Shown here piece by piece: positions 27,490 through 36,836 of a DNA stretch of 64,000 nt; positions within the stretch are counted from its first letter, which is position 1; the number at the start of each line of letters is the position of its first letter. The notes under the pieces are model-generated. The model was not told the origin of the DNA. It did no database searches and worked only from the letters and a program-made list of their open reading frames with translations. This DNA comes from CAVRGQ01 sp963720785. Its GTDB lineage: Bacteria; Actinomycetota; Acidimicrobiia; IMCC26256; DASPTH01. The DNA lies in the NCBI GenBank assembly GCA_963720785.1, contig CAVRGQ010000004.1, forward strand, positions 930,001 to 994,000, given 5' to 3'. The position numbers were made by a program, and so were the translations under genes.

Positions 27490-28986
27490 ATGACCGAGCC
27501 GATGACCGACTGGAGCACTGTCACGCCCGACCGTCCCTGGAAGTTGCTGATCGGGGGCGAGCTGGTCGACGGCGAGGCTGGCACCTCGCCGATCGTCAAT
27601 CCTGCCACCGAAGCGGTCGTGGGGCACACGCCGGAGGCGTCGGTGGCGCAGGCCGAGGCCGCGGCCCGGGCCGCGCAGGAGGCGTTCCCCAAGTGGGCGG
27701 CCACCCCGGCGGCCGAACGGGCCGAGCTGCTCACCGAGGTCGCGCAGCGCCTGGCCGCGATCGGCGAGGACCTCGTGCCGCTCATCATCTCGGAGACGGG
27801 GGCCACCGCCCAGGTGGGATCGCGCATGCAGGTGCCGGTCGCGCTGGAGCGCTTCCACCGGTACGCACGTGACGCCGTGCAGCCGATCGGGATCCCGCTG
27901 CCGCCCCAGGCGATGCAGGCCACGCCGCTCGCGCCGGGCGGGCTGATCGGCGCGTACGTCAACCGCCAGCCGGCCGGAGCGGTGGCGTGCATCTCGCCGT
28001 ACAACTTCCCGCTCACGAACGTCGCGGGCAAGATCGCGCCCACGCTCGCGGTGGGCTGCACGGTCGTGATGAAGCCGGCGCCGCAGGACCCGCTGGCGAT
28101 CTGCGCACTCGCCGAGGTGCTCCACGACGTCGGCTTCCCGCCCGGGGTCGTGAACCTGGTCACCTCGGTCGACCCGGCACCGGCGGCCGCGCTCAGCTCG
28201 AGTCGCGACATCGACATGGTGTCGTTCACCGGCTCCACCGCGGTCGGCCAGCGGATCTACGAGGCCGGCGCGTCCACGATGAAGCGCGTGCTGCTCGAGC
28301 TCGGCGGCAAGGGTGCGTGCGTGGTGCTCGACGACGCCGACGTCGACGCCGCGGTCACCGCGTTGGTGAGCGTGTGGGCGTTCCACAGCGGCCAGATCTG
28401 CACCGCGCCCACGCGCGCCATCGTGCACCGCACCCTCTACGACCAGGTTGTCGAGCGCCTCGCGAAGTCGGCGGGCGCCCTCACCGTCGGTGACCCCACG
28501 TCGCTGGACACGGTGGTCGGCCCGGTGATCTCGGCGGCGCAGCGCGACCGGATCGAGCACTACATCGGGCTGGGCGACGTGGAAGGGGCGGAGCTCGTCG
28601 TCGACGGCCGCCGCCCCGCACATCTCGAGCGTGGCTTCTACGTCGGTCCGACGCTCCTCGCGGGGTGCAAGCAGGGGATGACGCCGGTGCAGGAGGAGAT
28701 CTTCGGCCCGGTGATCTCGGTGCTCGGCTTCGACGACGACGACGAGGCGGTGGCCCTCGCGAACAGCACCGACTTCGGCCTCTACGACTACGTGATGACG
28801 AGCGACACCGAACGCGGCTTCCGGGTGGCGGGTCGGCTGCGGTCGGGGAACGTGGGCGTGAACACGGCCCAACGCAACCACGAGACACCGTTCGGCGGCT
28901 TCAAGCTGAGCGGCATCGGGCGCGACGGCGGCAACTTCGGGCTCCACGCCTACACCGAGATGCAGGCGGTGGTCTGGCCCGCATAA
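27490..28986 (+). CDS. Aldehyde dehydrogenase family protein
   Basis: A 498-residue, intact aldehyde dehydrogenase: SPYNFPLTNVAGK, FTGSTAVGQRIYE (NAD site), catalytic Glu in LELGGKGAC, catalytic Cys in HSGQICTAPTR, and EEIFGPVIS and ETPFGGFKLSG at the end. It oxidises an aldehyde or semialdehyde. It does not closely mirror the ALDH at 15517 beyond family motifs. It precedes the CaiB gene by 46 bp, so the acid it forms could be activated by CoA transfer. Confidence 0.92.
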   Translation: MTEPMTDWSTVTPDRPWKLLIGGELVDGEAGTSPIVNPATEAVVGHTPEASVAQAEAAARAAQEAFPKWAATPAAERAELLTEVAQRLAAIGEDLVPLIISETGATAQVGSRMQVPVALERFHRYARDAVQPIGIPLPPQAMQATPLAPGGLIGAYVNRQPAGAVACISPYNFPLTNVAGKIAPTLAVGCTVVMKPAPQDPLAICALAEVLHDVGFPPGVVNLVTSVDPAPAAALSSSRDIDMVSFTGSTAVGQRIYEAGASTMKRVLLELGGKGACVVLDDADVDAAVTALVSVWAFHSGQICTAPTRAIVHRTLYDQVVERLAKSAGALTVGDPTSLDTVVGPVISAAQRDRIEHYIGLGDVEGAELVVDGRRPAHLERGFYVGPTLLAGCKQGMTPVQEEIFGPVISVLGFDDDDEAVALANSTDFGLYDYVMTSDTERGFRVAGRLRSGNVGVNTAQRNHETPFGGFKLSGIGRDGGNFGLHAYTEMQAVVWPA

Positions 28987-29032
28987 CGTCGGGCTCCCGA
29001 GCCGGAGCGTCCGGCCGCAGAGAGGAGCTGAC

Positions 29033-30277
29033 GTGTCCGAGGCTGGATCCCAGCCGGCGCTGCTCGCCGGTGTCCGTGTGCTCGAACTGGCCATCCTCGG
29101 CCCCAACGCCCTCGGCGGTCACCTCGTCGACCTCGGCGCCGAGGTCATCAAGATCGAGGCGCCGGGTGGCGATTACGTCCGCCAGATGACGTGGCCGATC
29201 ATCGAGGGCGACTCGCTGCTGCACCTGCACCTCAACCGGGGCAAGGAGTCGCTCGTCCTGAACCTCAAGGAGCCGGAGGGCAAGGCGCTGTTCGAGCGTC
29301 TCGTCGCCGAGTCCGACGTGGTGATCGAGGGCATGCGCCCGGGCTTCCTCAAGCGGCTCGGTGTCGGCTACGACCGCCTCAAGGAGATCAACCCGAAGAT
29401 CGTGATGTGCACGATCTCCGGGTACGGCGCGACGGGGCCCTACGCGAACCTGCCGAGCCACGGCATCGCGTACGACGCGTGGTCGGGCACGCTCGAGCCC
29501 ACGGTCGACGCCGAGGGCTTCTGTCGCATCCCCAACGGGCCGAACATCGGCATCGTGGTGGGCCCGGCGTTCGCCGCGCTCGGGATCTGCGCGGCGCTGG
29601 TGCGCGCGGAGAAGTCGGGCATCGGCGCGTGCATGGAGATCGCGCAGTCCGACAGCGCGGCCTACATGGACTGGTACCGCATCGAGACGTACAAGGCCTA
29701 CGACGAGCGTCCGCAGTCGGAGGTCACCGGGAACGCCACCGACGACTACGAGCGGCGGGCCCCCGGCCTCGCCGGCATGTGGGAAGGCGTGCGCTACCAG
29801 TTCTACGAGTGCGCCGACGGGCACGTGCTGTTCATGGCGTCGGAGCAGGCCTTCTGGAAGAACTTCTGCGAGGGCATCGGCCGCATGGACCTGTTCGAGA
29901 AGTGGCCGGGCAAGAAGCTCGCCGACCACGCGCGGGGCAACAAGGAACTCCAGACCGAACTGCGTGAGATCTTCAAGACGAAGACGAGCGAGGAGTGGGT
30001 GGCGTTCGCCGACGAGTTCAACACCACGATCTGCCCGGCGAACACCGCGCAGACGGTGCGCGACGATCCGCAGTTCGAGGACCGGTTCACGTGGGTCGAC
30101 CGCTCGGTGACCGGCGCCGACGAGCTGCTGTTCCCGCTGCACCTCGAAGGTGAGGAGCTGCCGGTGCCGGCGCATGCGCCAGGTGTCGGTCAGCACACCG
30201 ACCAGGTGCTGTCGCGGGTGCTCGGCCTCGACGCCGCCGCCGTGGAGGACCTGCGCGCCAAGGGCGCCGTCGCCTGA
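29033..30277 (+). CDS. CaiB/BaiF family CoA-transferase
   Basis: A 414-residue class III CoA-transferase with the family opening LAGVRVLELAILGPNALGG, LGAEVIKIEAPGGD, LNRGKESLVLNLKEPEG and ADVVIEGMRPGFLKRLG; the nucleophilic Asp is expected in the DxDL-type region around residue 170. It transfers CoA between carboxylic acids or epimerises 2-methylacyl-CoA. GTG 29033 follows GAGGAG. It lies downstream of the aldehyde dehydrogenase and ends at a strong inverted repeat, so the two form a short operon. Confidence 0.9.
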   Translation: MSEAGSQPALLAGVRVLELAILGPNALGGHLVDLGAEVIKIEAPGGDYVRQMTWPIIEGDSLLHLHLNRGKESLVLNLKEPEGKALFERLVAESDVVIEGMRPGFLKRLGVGYDRLKEINPKIVMCTISGYGATGPYANLPSHGIAYDAWSGTLEPTVDAEGFCRIPNGPNIGIVVGPAFAALGICAALVRAEKSGIGACMEIAQSDSAAYMDWYRIETYKAYDERPQSEVTGNATDDYERRAPGLAGMWEGVRYQFYECADGHVLFMASEQAFWKNFCEGIGRMDLFEKWPGKKLADHARGNKELQTELREIFKTKTSEEWVAFADEFNTTICPANTAQTVRDDPQFEDRFTWVDRSVTGADELLFPLHLEGEELPVPAHAPGVGQHTDQVLSRVLGLDAAAVEDLRAKGAVA

Positions 30278-30304
30278 ACGTTGTCGGCGCCTGAACATCG
30301 GCGC

Positions 30305-30332
30305 AGGATCGGGGCCGGCCGGCCCCGATCCT
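30305..30332 (+). terminator. 28-bp perfect palindrome, probable transcription terminator
   Basis: AGGATCGGGGCCGG and its exact reverse complement abut at 30305-30332, beginning 28 nt after the CoA-transferase stop. The stem is GC-rich with no U-tract, as often seen in high-GC terminators. Since it is fully symmetric it could also be a dimeric regulator site for the PadR-like gene that follows. Confidence 0.55.
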
Positions 30333-30467
30333 CGCCGTGACACCGTGCCACCACCACCGTCTTCTCAGAACACCTCGCCGGAACGGCAACTAGTCGCCCA
30401 TCCCGTGAGGAGTGTGGTGACGAGGTGGTACTTCCCCGGTGGATCCGAAAAATCGGGGAGGCGCGCC

Positions 30468-30901
30468 GTGCGTCGGAAGTCGGGGTACCTGTCAGTGCTG
30501 GAGGCGCATGTCCTCCAAGCGGTGCACGCAAGGACGCGTGAGGAAGGCCCCGCTCACGGGTACCTCCTCGCCTTCGAGCTCCCCGCGTTCCTCTTCGGCG
30601 CTTCTCCCGGGCGCATGCCGGGCGCCCGGCCCCGGCTCGACACCAAGGCCTCGCGCGCCGCGCTGCACCGCGCCTCCGTCTACCGGGCGCTGGCACGCCT
30701 CGAGGCCCTCGGCCTCCTCGAGTCGGCATGGGAGCACCCCGACACCGCGCTCGACGAACACCGTCCGCGCCGCCGCTACTACCGGCTCACGCCGGAGGGT
30801 CACCGGGCCCGCTTTCCCGCGATGGTCGGTGGGCGGGTCCTCGTCGAGCCGCCGCGCCCCGAGGCCCCGTCCGTCACGCCTCGTCGCCGACCGGCTCGTA
30901 G
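30468..30901 (+). CDS. PadR-like winged-helix transcriptional regulator (3' end uncertain)
   Basis: From GTG 30468 the frame gives VRRKSGYLSVLEAHVLQAVH, AHGYLLAFELPAF, ALHRASVYRALARLEALGLL and RRRYYRLTPEGHRAR. This is the winged-helix pattern of PadR regulators, including the wing RRYYRLTPEG. After that the same frame stays open to 31358, antisense to the CaiB gene. A natural end was therefore probably lost by a frameshift; a shift into the third frame would stop at 30901. An upstream in-frame GTG at 30405 is an alternative start. Its target is unknown, perhaps the neighbouring CoA-transferase genes. Confidence 0.6.
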
Positions 30902-32013
30902 GAGGGGGCCGTCCCCGACGCGGCGACGTCGCCCCAGGTCGAGAACACGGCCGGGTAGCGGATCACCCGAACCCGCCCGTACCCCGGCCACTCCTCCACG
31001 CGGTACAGGCGGTTGTGCGCGACCTGGTCGTCGGCCAGGTGTTCGTCGATGGTCAGGCACGGCGCGCACGGCACGCCGATGTCGCGCAGCAGGGCGAGCA
31101 GCTCCTCGGTGCTCATCGTCGCGGTCACCGGTGACACGCGGTCGAACAACTCGCGCACCATGTCGGACTGATCGGGGATCTGGCGCAGCTCGCTCGCCCA
31201 CTCGTGGTGCCCGAGCGCGCCGCACGTGTCACGAATCTGGCGGCCGGTCACCATCGCGATCACCATCCACCCGTCACGCGTCGGCACCGGCCGGATGCCG
31301 AGCGCCTGCCCGTTGCGCGCCTCCTCGGGCTCGTGGTCGAGGAACACGCGGTTGGTGAGCAACTCGGGGAACTGGAAGTACGCGGTGGCGTCGAGCATCG
31401 CGAGATCGATGCGCTCGCCCTGGCCCGAGCGCTCACGGGCGAACAACGCGGCGAGCACCGCCTGCGTCGCGCTCGACGCGGTGATCTTGTCGACGGGGTA
31501 ACCGGCGAGCAGCCGCGGTGTGCCGTCGACCGACAACGCGTCGGTGATGCCGCTCACGGCCTGGGCGACGGTGTCGAACGCGGGCTCGGCGCCGAGCGGA
31601 CCGCCCGTGCCGTACCCGGTCACGAAGCAGCGCACGAGGCGCGGGTTGATGGCTGCGAGCGTGGCGTCGTCGAAGCCGAGCGACTCGGCGACCCCGGGTC
31701 GCCAGTTGCAGAGGAACACGTCGGCGTCGGCCAACAACCGCCGCAACTCGGCCCGCCCGGGCTCCGACTTCAAGTCGAACACCACGCTGCGCTTGCCGCG
31801 GTTGCAGTTCACGAACAGGGCGGAAGCGGGCGTGATCGGGCGCCCCATCGTGCGGAACGGGTCGCCGCCACCGGGCGCCTCGACCTTCGTGACCTCGGCG
31901 CCGAGGTCGGCGAGCATCATCCCGGCCAGCGGACCGCTCATGTACGAGGCGGCCTCGACCACCCGCACGCCGGCCAGCGGTCCCGAGGAGAGGGGTCCCC
32001 CTGCGTCGCTCAC
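30874..32013 (-). CDS. CaiB/BaiF family CoA-transferase
   Basis: A 379-residue class III CoA-transferase: GPLAGVRVVEAASYMSGPLA, MLADLGAEVTKVEAPGGGDP, NRGKRSVVFDLKSEPG, NWRPGVAESLGFD and the putative nucleophilic Asp region RIDLAMLDATAYFQFPELL. The start is GTG 32013. The gene is divergent from the amidohydrolase with only 24 bp between start codons. It may supply or racemise the CoA ester used by that operon. Confidence 0.9.
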   Translation of the reverse strand: MSDAGGPLSSGPLAGVRVVEAASYMSGPLAGMMLADLGAEVTKVEAPGGGDPFRTMGRPITPASALFVNCNRGKRSVVFDLKSEPGRAELRRLLADADVFLCNWRPGVAESLGFDDATLAAINPRLVRCFVTGYGTGGPLGAEPAFDTVAQAVSGITDALSVDGTPRLLAGYPVDKITASSATQAVLAALFARERSGQGERIDLAMLDATAYFQFPELLTNRVFLDHEPEEARNGQALGIRPVPTRDGWMVIAMVTGRQIRDTCGALGHHEWASELRQIPDQSDMVRELFDRVSPVTATMSTEELLALLRDIGVPCAPCLTIDEHLADDQVAHNRLYRVEEWPGYGRVRVIRYPAVFSTWGDVAASGTAPSYEPVGDEA

Positions 32014-32037
32014 GAGGTGATGCCTACTATCGGAGCC
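32014..32037. promoter_or_regulatory. 24-bp bidirectional promoter (CoA-transferase / amidohydrolase)
   Basis: The spacer between divergent starts GTG 32013 and ATG 32038 contains TACTAT (32025-32030) on plus, seven bases before ATG, and GATAGT (32031-32026) on minus, twelve bases before GTG. The two -10 elements share the same bases, so the same melted region may serve both directions. Confidence 0.5.
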
Positions 32038-33246
32038 ATGCAGATCCCCAAGATCATCTCGGTCGACGACCACGTCGTGGAGCCCCCCGACCTCTGGACC
32101 GAGCGGCTGCCGAAAAAGTACCTGGACCGCGGCCCGCGAGTGGTGCGTGACAGCGCGAAGTTCTCCTTCGAGGGTGGAGTGTTCTCCTACGAACGTGGCG
32201 TCGACGACGGCGAACCGTGCGACTGGTGGCTCTACGACGACCTCGTCTACCCGTTCCCCAAGCTCTCCGCCGCGATCGGCTTCGAGAACCTCGACGTCAC
32301 GCCGACCACCTTCGACGAGATCCGGCCCGGCTGCTGGATCCAGAAGGACCGGCTCGCCGACATGGACGCCAACCACACCGACGCGTCGATCTGCTTCCCG
32401 AACACCCTGCCCCGCTTCTGCGGCCAGGCGTTCCTCGAGCGCGCCGACAAGGACCTCGCGCTCGTCTGCGTGCAGGCCTACAACGACTGGATCATCGACG
32501 AGTGGTGCGCGGGCGACGGCTACGGCCGGCTCATCCCGCTCACGATGATCCCCCTGTGGGACCCGGAGCTGGCGGCGACCGAGATCCGTCGCTGCGCGGA
32601 CAAGGGCAGCCACGCGATCACCTTCCCGGAGAACCCGTACCCGCTCGGCCTCCCGTCGATCCACGACAAGAGCCGTCACTGGGACCCGGTGTTCCAGGCG
32701 TGCGAGGACACCGAGTCCACGATCTGCATGCACATCGGCTCGTCGTCGTCGATGCCGACCACGTCACCGGACGCGCCGTTCATCGTGAGCTCCACGCTCA
32801 CGTTCTCGAACGCGATGGGCTCGATGGTCGACTTCATCTTCTCGGGCACACTCGAGCGCTTCCAGACGCTGAAGCTCGCGTACTCCGAGGGCCAGGTCGG
32901 GTGGATGCCGTACGTGATGGAACGGGCCGACAAGCTCGCGGCGGAGCGCGTCGCCGACGACACGTTCGGCACCACGTTGCCGCACCCGCCGTCGAGCTAC
33001 GTCGACCGCATCTACGGATGCGTGTTCGACGACGAGGTCGGTCTCGCCAACCGCGACCGCATCGGCATGGACCAGATCACCTTCGAGGTCGACTACCCGC
33101 ACGCGGACTCCACGTTCCCGCACACGCTCGAGGTCGCGACCGAGATCTGCACCAACGCCGGGCTCTCCGACGACGAGATCTACAAGTTCCTGCGCGGCAA
33201 CGCGATCACGTGTTTCGGGCTGGAGCGCTACGGAATTTCGAAATAG
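32038..33246 (+). CDS. Amidohydrolase family protein (paralogue of the one at 21771)
   Basis: A 402-residue amidohydrolase_2 protein with ISVDDHVVEPPDLWTERLP, GRLIPLTMIPLWDPELA, CMHIGSSSSMPTTSPDAP and EVDYPHADSTFPHTLEVA. Length and order of motifs match the gene at 21771, so the two are paralogues in one catabolic region. An in-frame ATG lies 18 bases upstream at 32020. I prefer 32038 because TACTAT is seven bases before it. The chemistry is unknown (hydrolase or decarboxylase). Confidence 0.9.
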   Translation: MQIPKIISVDDHVVEPPDLWTERLPKKYLDRGPRVVRDSAKFSFEGGVFSYERGVDDGEPCDWWLYDDLVYPFPKLSAAIGFENLDVTPTTFDEIRPGCWIQKDRLADMDANHTDASICFPNTLPRFCGQAFLERADKDLALVCVQAYNDWIIDEWCAGDGYGRLIPLTMIPLWDPELAATEIRRCADKGSHAITFPENPYPLGLPSIHDKSRHWDPVFQACEDTESTICMHIGSSSSMPTTSPDAPFIVSSTLTFSNAMGSMVDFIFSGTLERFQTLKLAYSEGQVGWMPYVMERADKLAAERVADDTFGTTLPHPPSSYVDRIYGCVFDDEVGLANRDRIGMDQITFEVDYPHADSTFPHTLEVATEICTNAGLSDDEIYKFLRGNAITCFGLERYGISK

Positions 33247-33280
33247 GGGTGTCACGCAGCAACGAGATCCAGGGGGGATC

Positions 33281-34404
33281 ATGGAATTCGCACTGTTCTT
33301 GCAGGGTTACAACCCGGGCTACCGGCGTGAGGGCAACCCCGACGCCGAGCACCAGGTGTTCATGGACGAGTTGCGCGCGGCAAAGGCGGCCGACGAGGCC
33401 GGCTTCAAGTACGTGTGGCTCACCGAGCACCACTTCCTCGACGAGTACTCGCACCTCTCCGCGAACGACGTGTTCGCCGGGTACCTGGCGTCGTCGACCG
33501 ACCGGATCCACATCGGCTCGGGCATCTACAACCCGCTGCCGCAGGTCAACCACCCTGCGAAGGTGGCCGAGCGCGTCGCGATGCTCGACCACCTGAGCAA
33601 CGGCCGCTTCGAGTTCGGCACCGGCCGCGGCGCGGGCAGCCACGAGATCCTCGGCTTCCTGCCCGGCATGGAGGACCTCACCGGCACCGCGAGATCTGGG
33701 AAGACGTGATCGGCGAGTTCTCGAAGATGTGGACGCAGGACACCTACGAGGGCTACGAGGGGAAGTTCTGGTCACTGCCCCCGCGCAAGATCCTGCCCAA
33801 GCCCTACGTGAAGCCGCACCCGCCGATGTGGTACGCCGCGGGCAACACGCAGAGCTGGGAGATGGCGGGGCGCAAGGGCCTCGGGATCCTCGGCTTCTCC
33901 GTCGGTGAGCTCGAGACGTTCGCCCCGCTCGCCGACCAGTACCGCAAGGCCATCGCGAACGCGGAACCCGTCGGCGCCTACGCCAACAACAACATCATGA
34001 TCTGTCTCTCGGCCTACGTCGCCGAGGACCGCCAGCAGGCCCGGGAGTCGTGGGTGAACGCCCGCCCGAACTACCTGGTGAGCAACGTGTTCCGGTACCA
34101 CGACACGTTCCCGCACCCGCCGGAGATCCCGCAGTGGCCGGCCACCATCCCCGAGGTCACCCTCGACGACGCCGACGCGGTCGTCGCCATGGGCGCGACG
34201 ATCCTCGGGGATCCCGACGACGCGCTGGTGCAGTGCCAGCGCTGGGCCGACACCGGTGTCGACCAGATCGCGTTCGGCATCGGGCCCGCGCCGATCGAGG
34301 AGACGCTCGAGATGATCCGCCTCATGGGCGAGCACGTCATCCCGAAGATCGACACCGACCCGGAGCACAGCACCAGCCGCTACCGCGCGGCCGCCGCGTC
34401 GTAG
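33281..34404 (+). CDS. LLM class flavin/F420 oxidoreductase, frameshifted
   Basis: ATG 33281 follows AGGGGGG. Residues 1-136 (EFALFLQGYNPGY, WLTEHHFLDEYSH, GRFEFGTGRGAGSHEI) read in the first frame. At about 33688 a CCC has become CC, and the enzyme continues as REIWEDVIGEFSKMWTQD to 34404. It resembles the bacterial luciferase-like alkanal monooxygenase group (GTGRG, WYAAGNTQSWEMAGRKG). Corrected length is about 374 residues. It probably oxidises a hydrophobic substrate using reduced flavin or F420, and follows the amidohydrolase in one transcript. Confidence 0.88.
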
Positions 34405-34408
34405 GCCG

Positions 34409-36835
34409 TCAGGCGTCGAAGATCTTCAACACGCCGTCGTGGGCGAGCTGGGCGATCTCCTCGTCGGAGTAGCCCAGCTCGCGCATGATCTCCCGGCTGT
34501 GCTGGCCGACCATGAACGGCCCGCGCTGCACGACGCCCGGCGTCTCCGACAGGTCGAACAACAGGCCGAGCGTGTCGAGGCGGCCGAGCACCGGGTGGGG
34601 CTGTGACGTGACCCAGCCGCGCTCGACGAGCTCGGGGTCGTCGAACACGCCGAGCACGTAGTCGGGGTCGGACACCTCGCACGGCACGCCCGCGGCATCG
34701 AGCAGGCCGAACCAGTCGGCCGCCGTCCGGGTGCGGAAGTGCGCCTCGAGCGCGGCGAACGCAGTGGCGTCGTCGATCGTGATCCCTACCAGGGATGTGA
34801 GGCGGTCGCGCTCGTCGTCCGCGGTCGCGGCGACCACGATCCACCCGTCTGCCGTGTCGTACATGCGGTGCGCCGCGGTGAACCCGAGTTGCATCGCGTC
34901 GAGCGACGGTCGCGCGCCCTGACGCGCCCCGTCGGCCGTGATCCACGACATCGAAGCGTTCAACAGGTGCGCGTAGACGATCGACGTGTCGACGAACTGC
35001 CCCTCGCCCGTGCGGTCGCGGTGGTAGAGCGCCTGCAACATCGCGATCGTCGACAGGAACCCGTTGCCGGTGTCGCCGAGCGACACGACCGGCCAGTAGG
35101 GGATGCCACCACCTTCCCCGTCGACGGCGTGGTCGAGGCCGCCGTCGAGCCAGTCGGGGCCGGCGAGGGCGGCGCCGGTCTGGTCGTTGCCGGGCAGGCC
35201 CTCGCGCGGACCGCGCTCGAAGCCACGCGTGTGGCAGTAGACGATGCGCGGGTTCACCGCGCGCAGGCTCTCGTAGTCGACGCCGAGGCGCACCGCGGCG
35301 TCGTAACGCATGTTGTGCTGCACGACGTCGGCCTGCTCGACGAGGCGGTGCAGCACCGCCATCGCCGCCGGGTCCTTCAGGTTCAGCGAGATGCTGCGCT
35401 TGCCGCGGTTGCACCCCATCGCGATGTGGGTGGCCATCCAGTACTCGTCGTGGAGCGCGTTGACCTTGATGACGTCGGCGCCGAGGTCGGCGAGCATCAT
35501 CGTGCCCCACGGTCCGGCGACCGCGAGCCCGAGATCCAGCACCTTCACGCCCGCGAGCGGTGCCGCGGGAGCCGAGGCCGTCGAGCGCTCGACGGTCGGG
35601 GGTGCAGCGGCCAGCGCCGCGGCCTCTGCGTACACCTCGTCGTTGTGCGTGCCGGGCGCGACCGGCGCAGTCGGGGGGTCGGTCGGGCAGGCGTGCAGCT
35701 CGTACACGCGCCCGACCTGGCGCACCGGTCCGAGGTGTGGGTCGTCGACCTCGATCACGCAGCCGTCGGCCACGCAGAGTGGATCGAGCAACGCCTCCTC
35801 GGGAGAGCGGATCGGCTGCAGCGGCACCTTCTTCTCGGCCGCGAGCGCGACCCACGGCTCCGCCGGGAACTTGGCGAAGCGCTCGGCCATGAGCGGGATG
35901 TAGTGGTGGAGGAGCAGGATCTCGGCGGCGTCGATCCCGACGCGCAGGGGCGCGTCCTTCACCCCCGTGGTCTCGTCGGTGACCGCGAGCTCGTCGCCCT
36001 CCGACACCGACAGCACGAAGCTCGGCAGCGGCGTCCACTGGTGCACCCACCGGCCGTCGGCGCAGCGGAACACCGCCTTCGGTGCGCGCGAGTCGACGAC
36101 CCAGCTCTGCCAGTTGTCGGCCTCGGGGTGCGCGGCGCGCTGCCACCCGCCCATGGTGGTGGTGAGCGCGCCCTGCAGCATCGACGTGCCGACGCGCTGG
36201 CCGCGCCCGGTGCGCTCGCGCACGAGCAGCGCCGCCGAGATCGCGATGAGCGCCTGGTAACAGGTGGCCGCGCCCAGCCACGGCACCCCCGAGACGAGGG
36301 GGCCCTCGCGGTGCGCGCCGGTCTCGCAACCCTCGGGCACCTCGAGCTCGGGGAGGAACGGCTCCACGCCGCCGAGCCGCGCCAGCGTGCCACCCGCGGT
36401 GCCGCGCGCCTCGTAGTGCTGACCGGTCGCGCGGCGACCAACACGTCGCGACCCGGGCGCCCGGCGTGCGCGGCCACGCCGCCGTACGCGGTGATCGCGC
36501 ACACGATCAGGCGCGGGTTCAGCGCGTGCAGCGTGTCGAAGCCGAGACCGAGCGCGGCCTCCTCGTCGGCTTCGTGAGAGTGGACGAGCACGTCGGCGCC
36601 GAGCACCAGCGCGTGCAACCGCGCGCGATCGGCGTCGTCGTGCAGGTCGAGCTCGGCGCTGCGCTTCGAGCGGTGCCACACCTGCGCGCCACTGAACGCG
36701 CGCGCCCGGGTCACCACCCGGCGGCTCGATCTTGGTGACCCGCGCGCCGTGGTCGGCGAGCAGCATCGTCGCCATCGGCCCGCCGACGCCCGAGGTGAGG
36801 TCGAGCACGGTGATCCCGTCCAACACGCCTGCCAT
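34409..36835 (-). CDS. Tandem double-domain CaiB/BaiF CoA-transferase, two frameshifts
   Basis: About 809 residues holding two CaiB domains in one chain. Domain 1 starts MAGVLDGITVLDLTSGVGGP and ends near GTHNDEVYAE. Domain 2 starts PLAGVKVLDLGLAVAGPWG and shows LGADVIKVNALHDEYW and CNRGKRSISLNLKDPA. Two breaks lie in domain 1. An extra G at about 36706 moves FSGAQVWHRSKRSAELDL out of frame, and a missing base at about 36427 restores it at TGQHYEARGT. One chain with two domains could replace the usual interlocked CaiB dimer. The start is one base after the stop of the NTF2-like gene, so they are coupled. Confidence 0.87.
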   Translation of the reverse strand: MAGVLDGITVLDLTSGVGGPMATMLLADHGARVTKIEPPGGDPGARVQWRAGVAPLEAQRRARPARRRRSRAVARAGARRRRARPLSRSRRGGRARSRLRHAARAEPAPDRVRDHRVRRRGRARRAPGSRRVGRRATGQHYEARGTAGGTLARLGGVEPFLPELEVPEGCETGAHREGPLVSGVPWLGAATCYQALIAISAALLVRERTGRGQRVGTSMLQGALTTTMGGWQRAAHPEADNWQSWVVDSRAPKAVFRCADGRWVHQWTPLPSFVLSVSEGDELAVTDETTGVKDAPLRVGIDAAEILLLHHYIPLMAERFAKFPAEPWVALAAEKKVPLQPIRSPEEALLDPLCVADGCVIEVDDPHLGPVRQVGRVYELHACPTDPPTAPVAPGTHNDEVYAEAAALAAAPPTVERSTASAPAAPLAGVKVLDLGLAVAGPWGTMMLADLGADVIKVNALHDEYWMATHIAMGCNRGKRSISLNLKDPAAMAVLHRLVEQADVVQHNMRYDAAVRLGVDYESLRAVNPRIVYCHTRGFERGPREGLPGNDQTGAALAGPDWLDGGLDHAVDGEGGGIPYWPVVSLGDTGNGFLSTIAMLQALYHRDRTGEGQFVDTSIVYAHLLNASMSWITADGARQGARPSLDAMQLGFTAAHRMYDTADGWIVVAATADDERDRLTSLVGITIDDATAFAALEAHFRTRTAADWFGLLDAAGVPCEVSDPDYVLGVFDDPELVERGWVTSQPHPVLGRLDTLGLLFDLSETPGVVQRGPFMVGQHSREIMRELGYSDEEIAQLAHDGVLKIFDA

Positions 36836-36836
36836 G

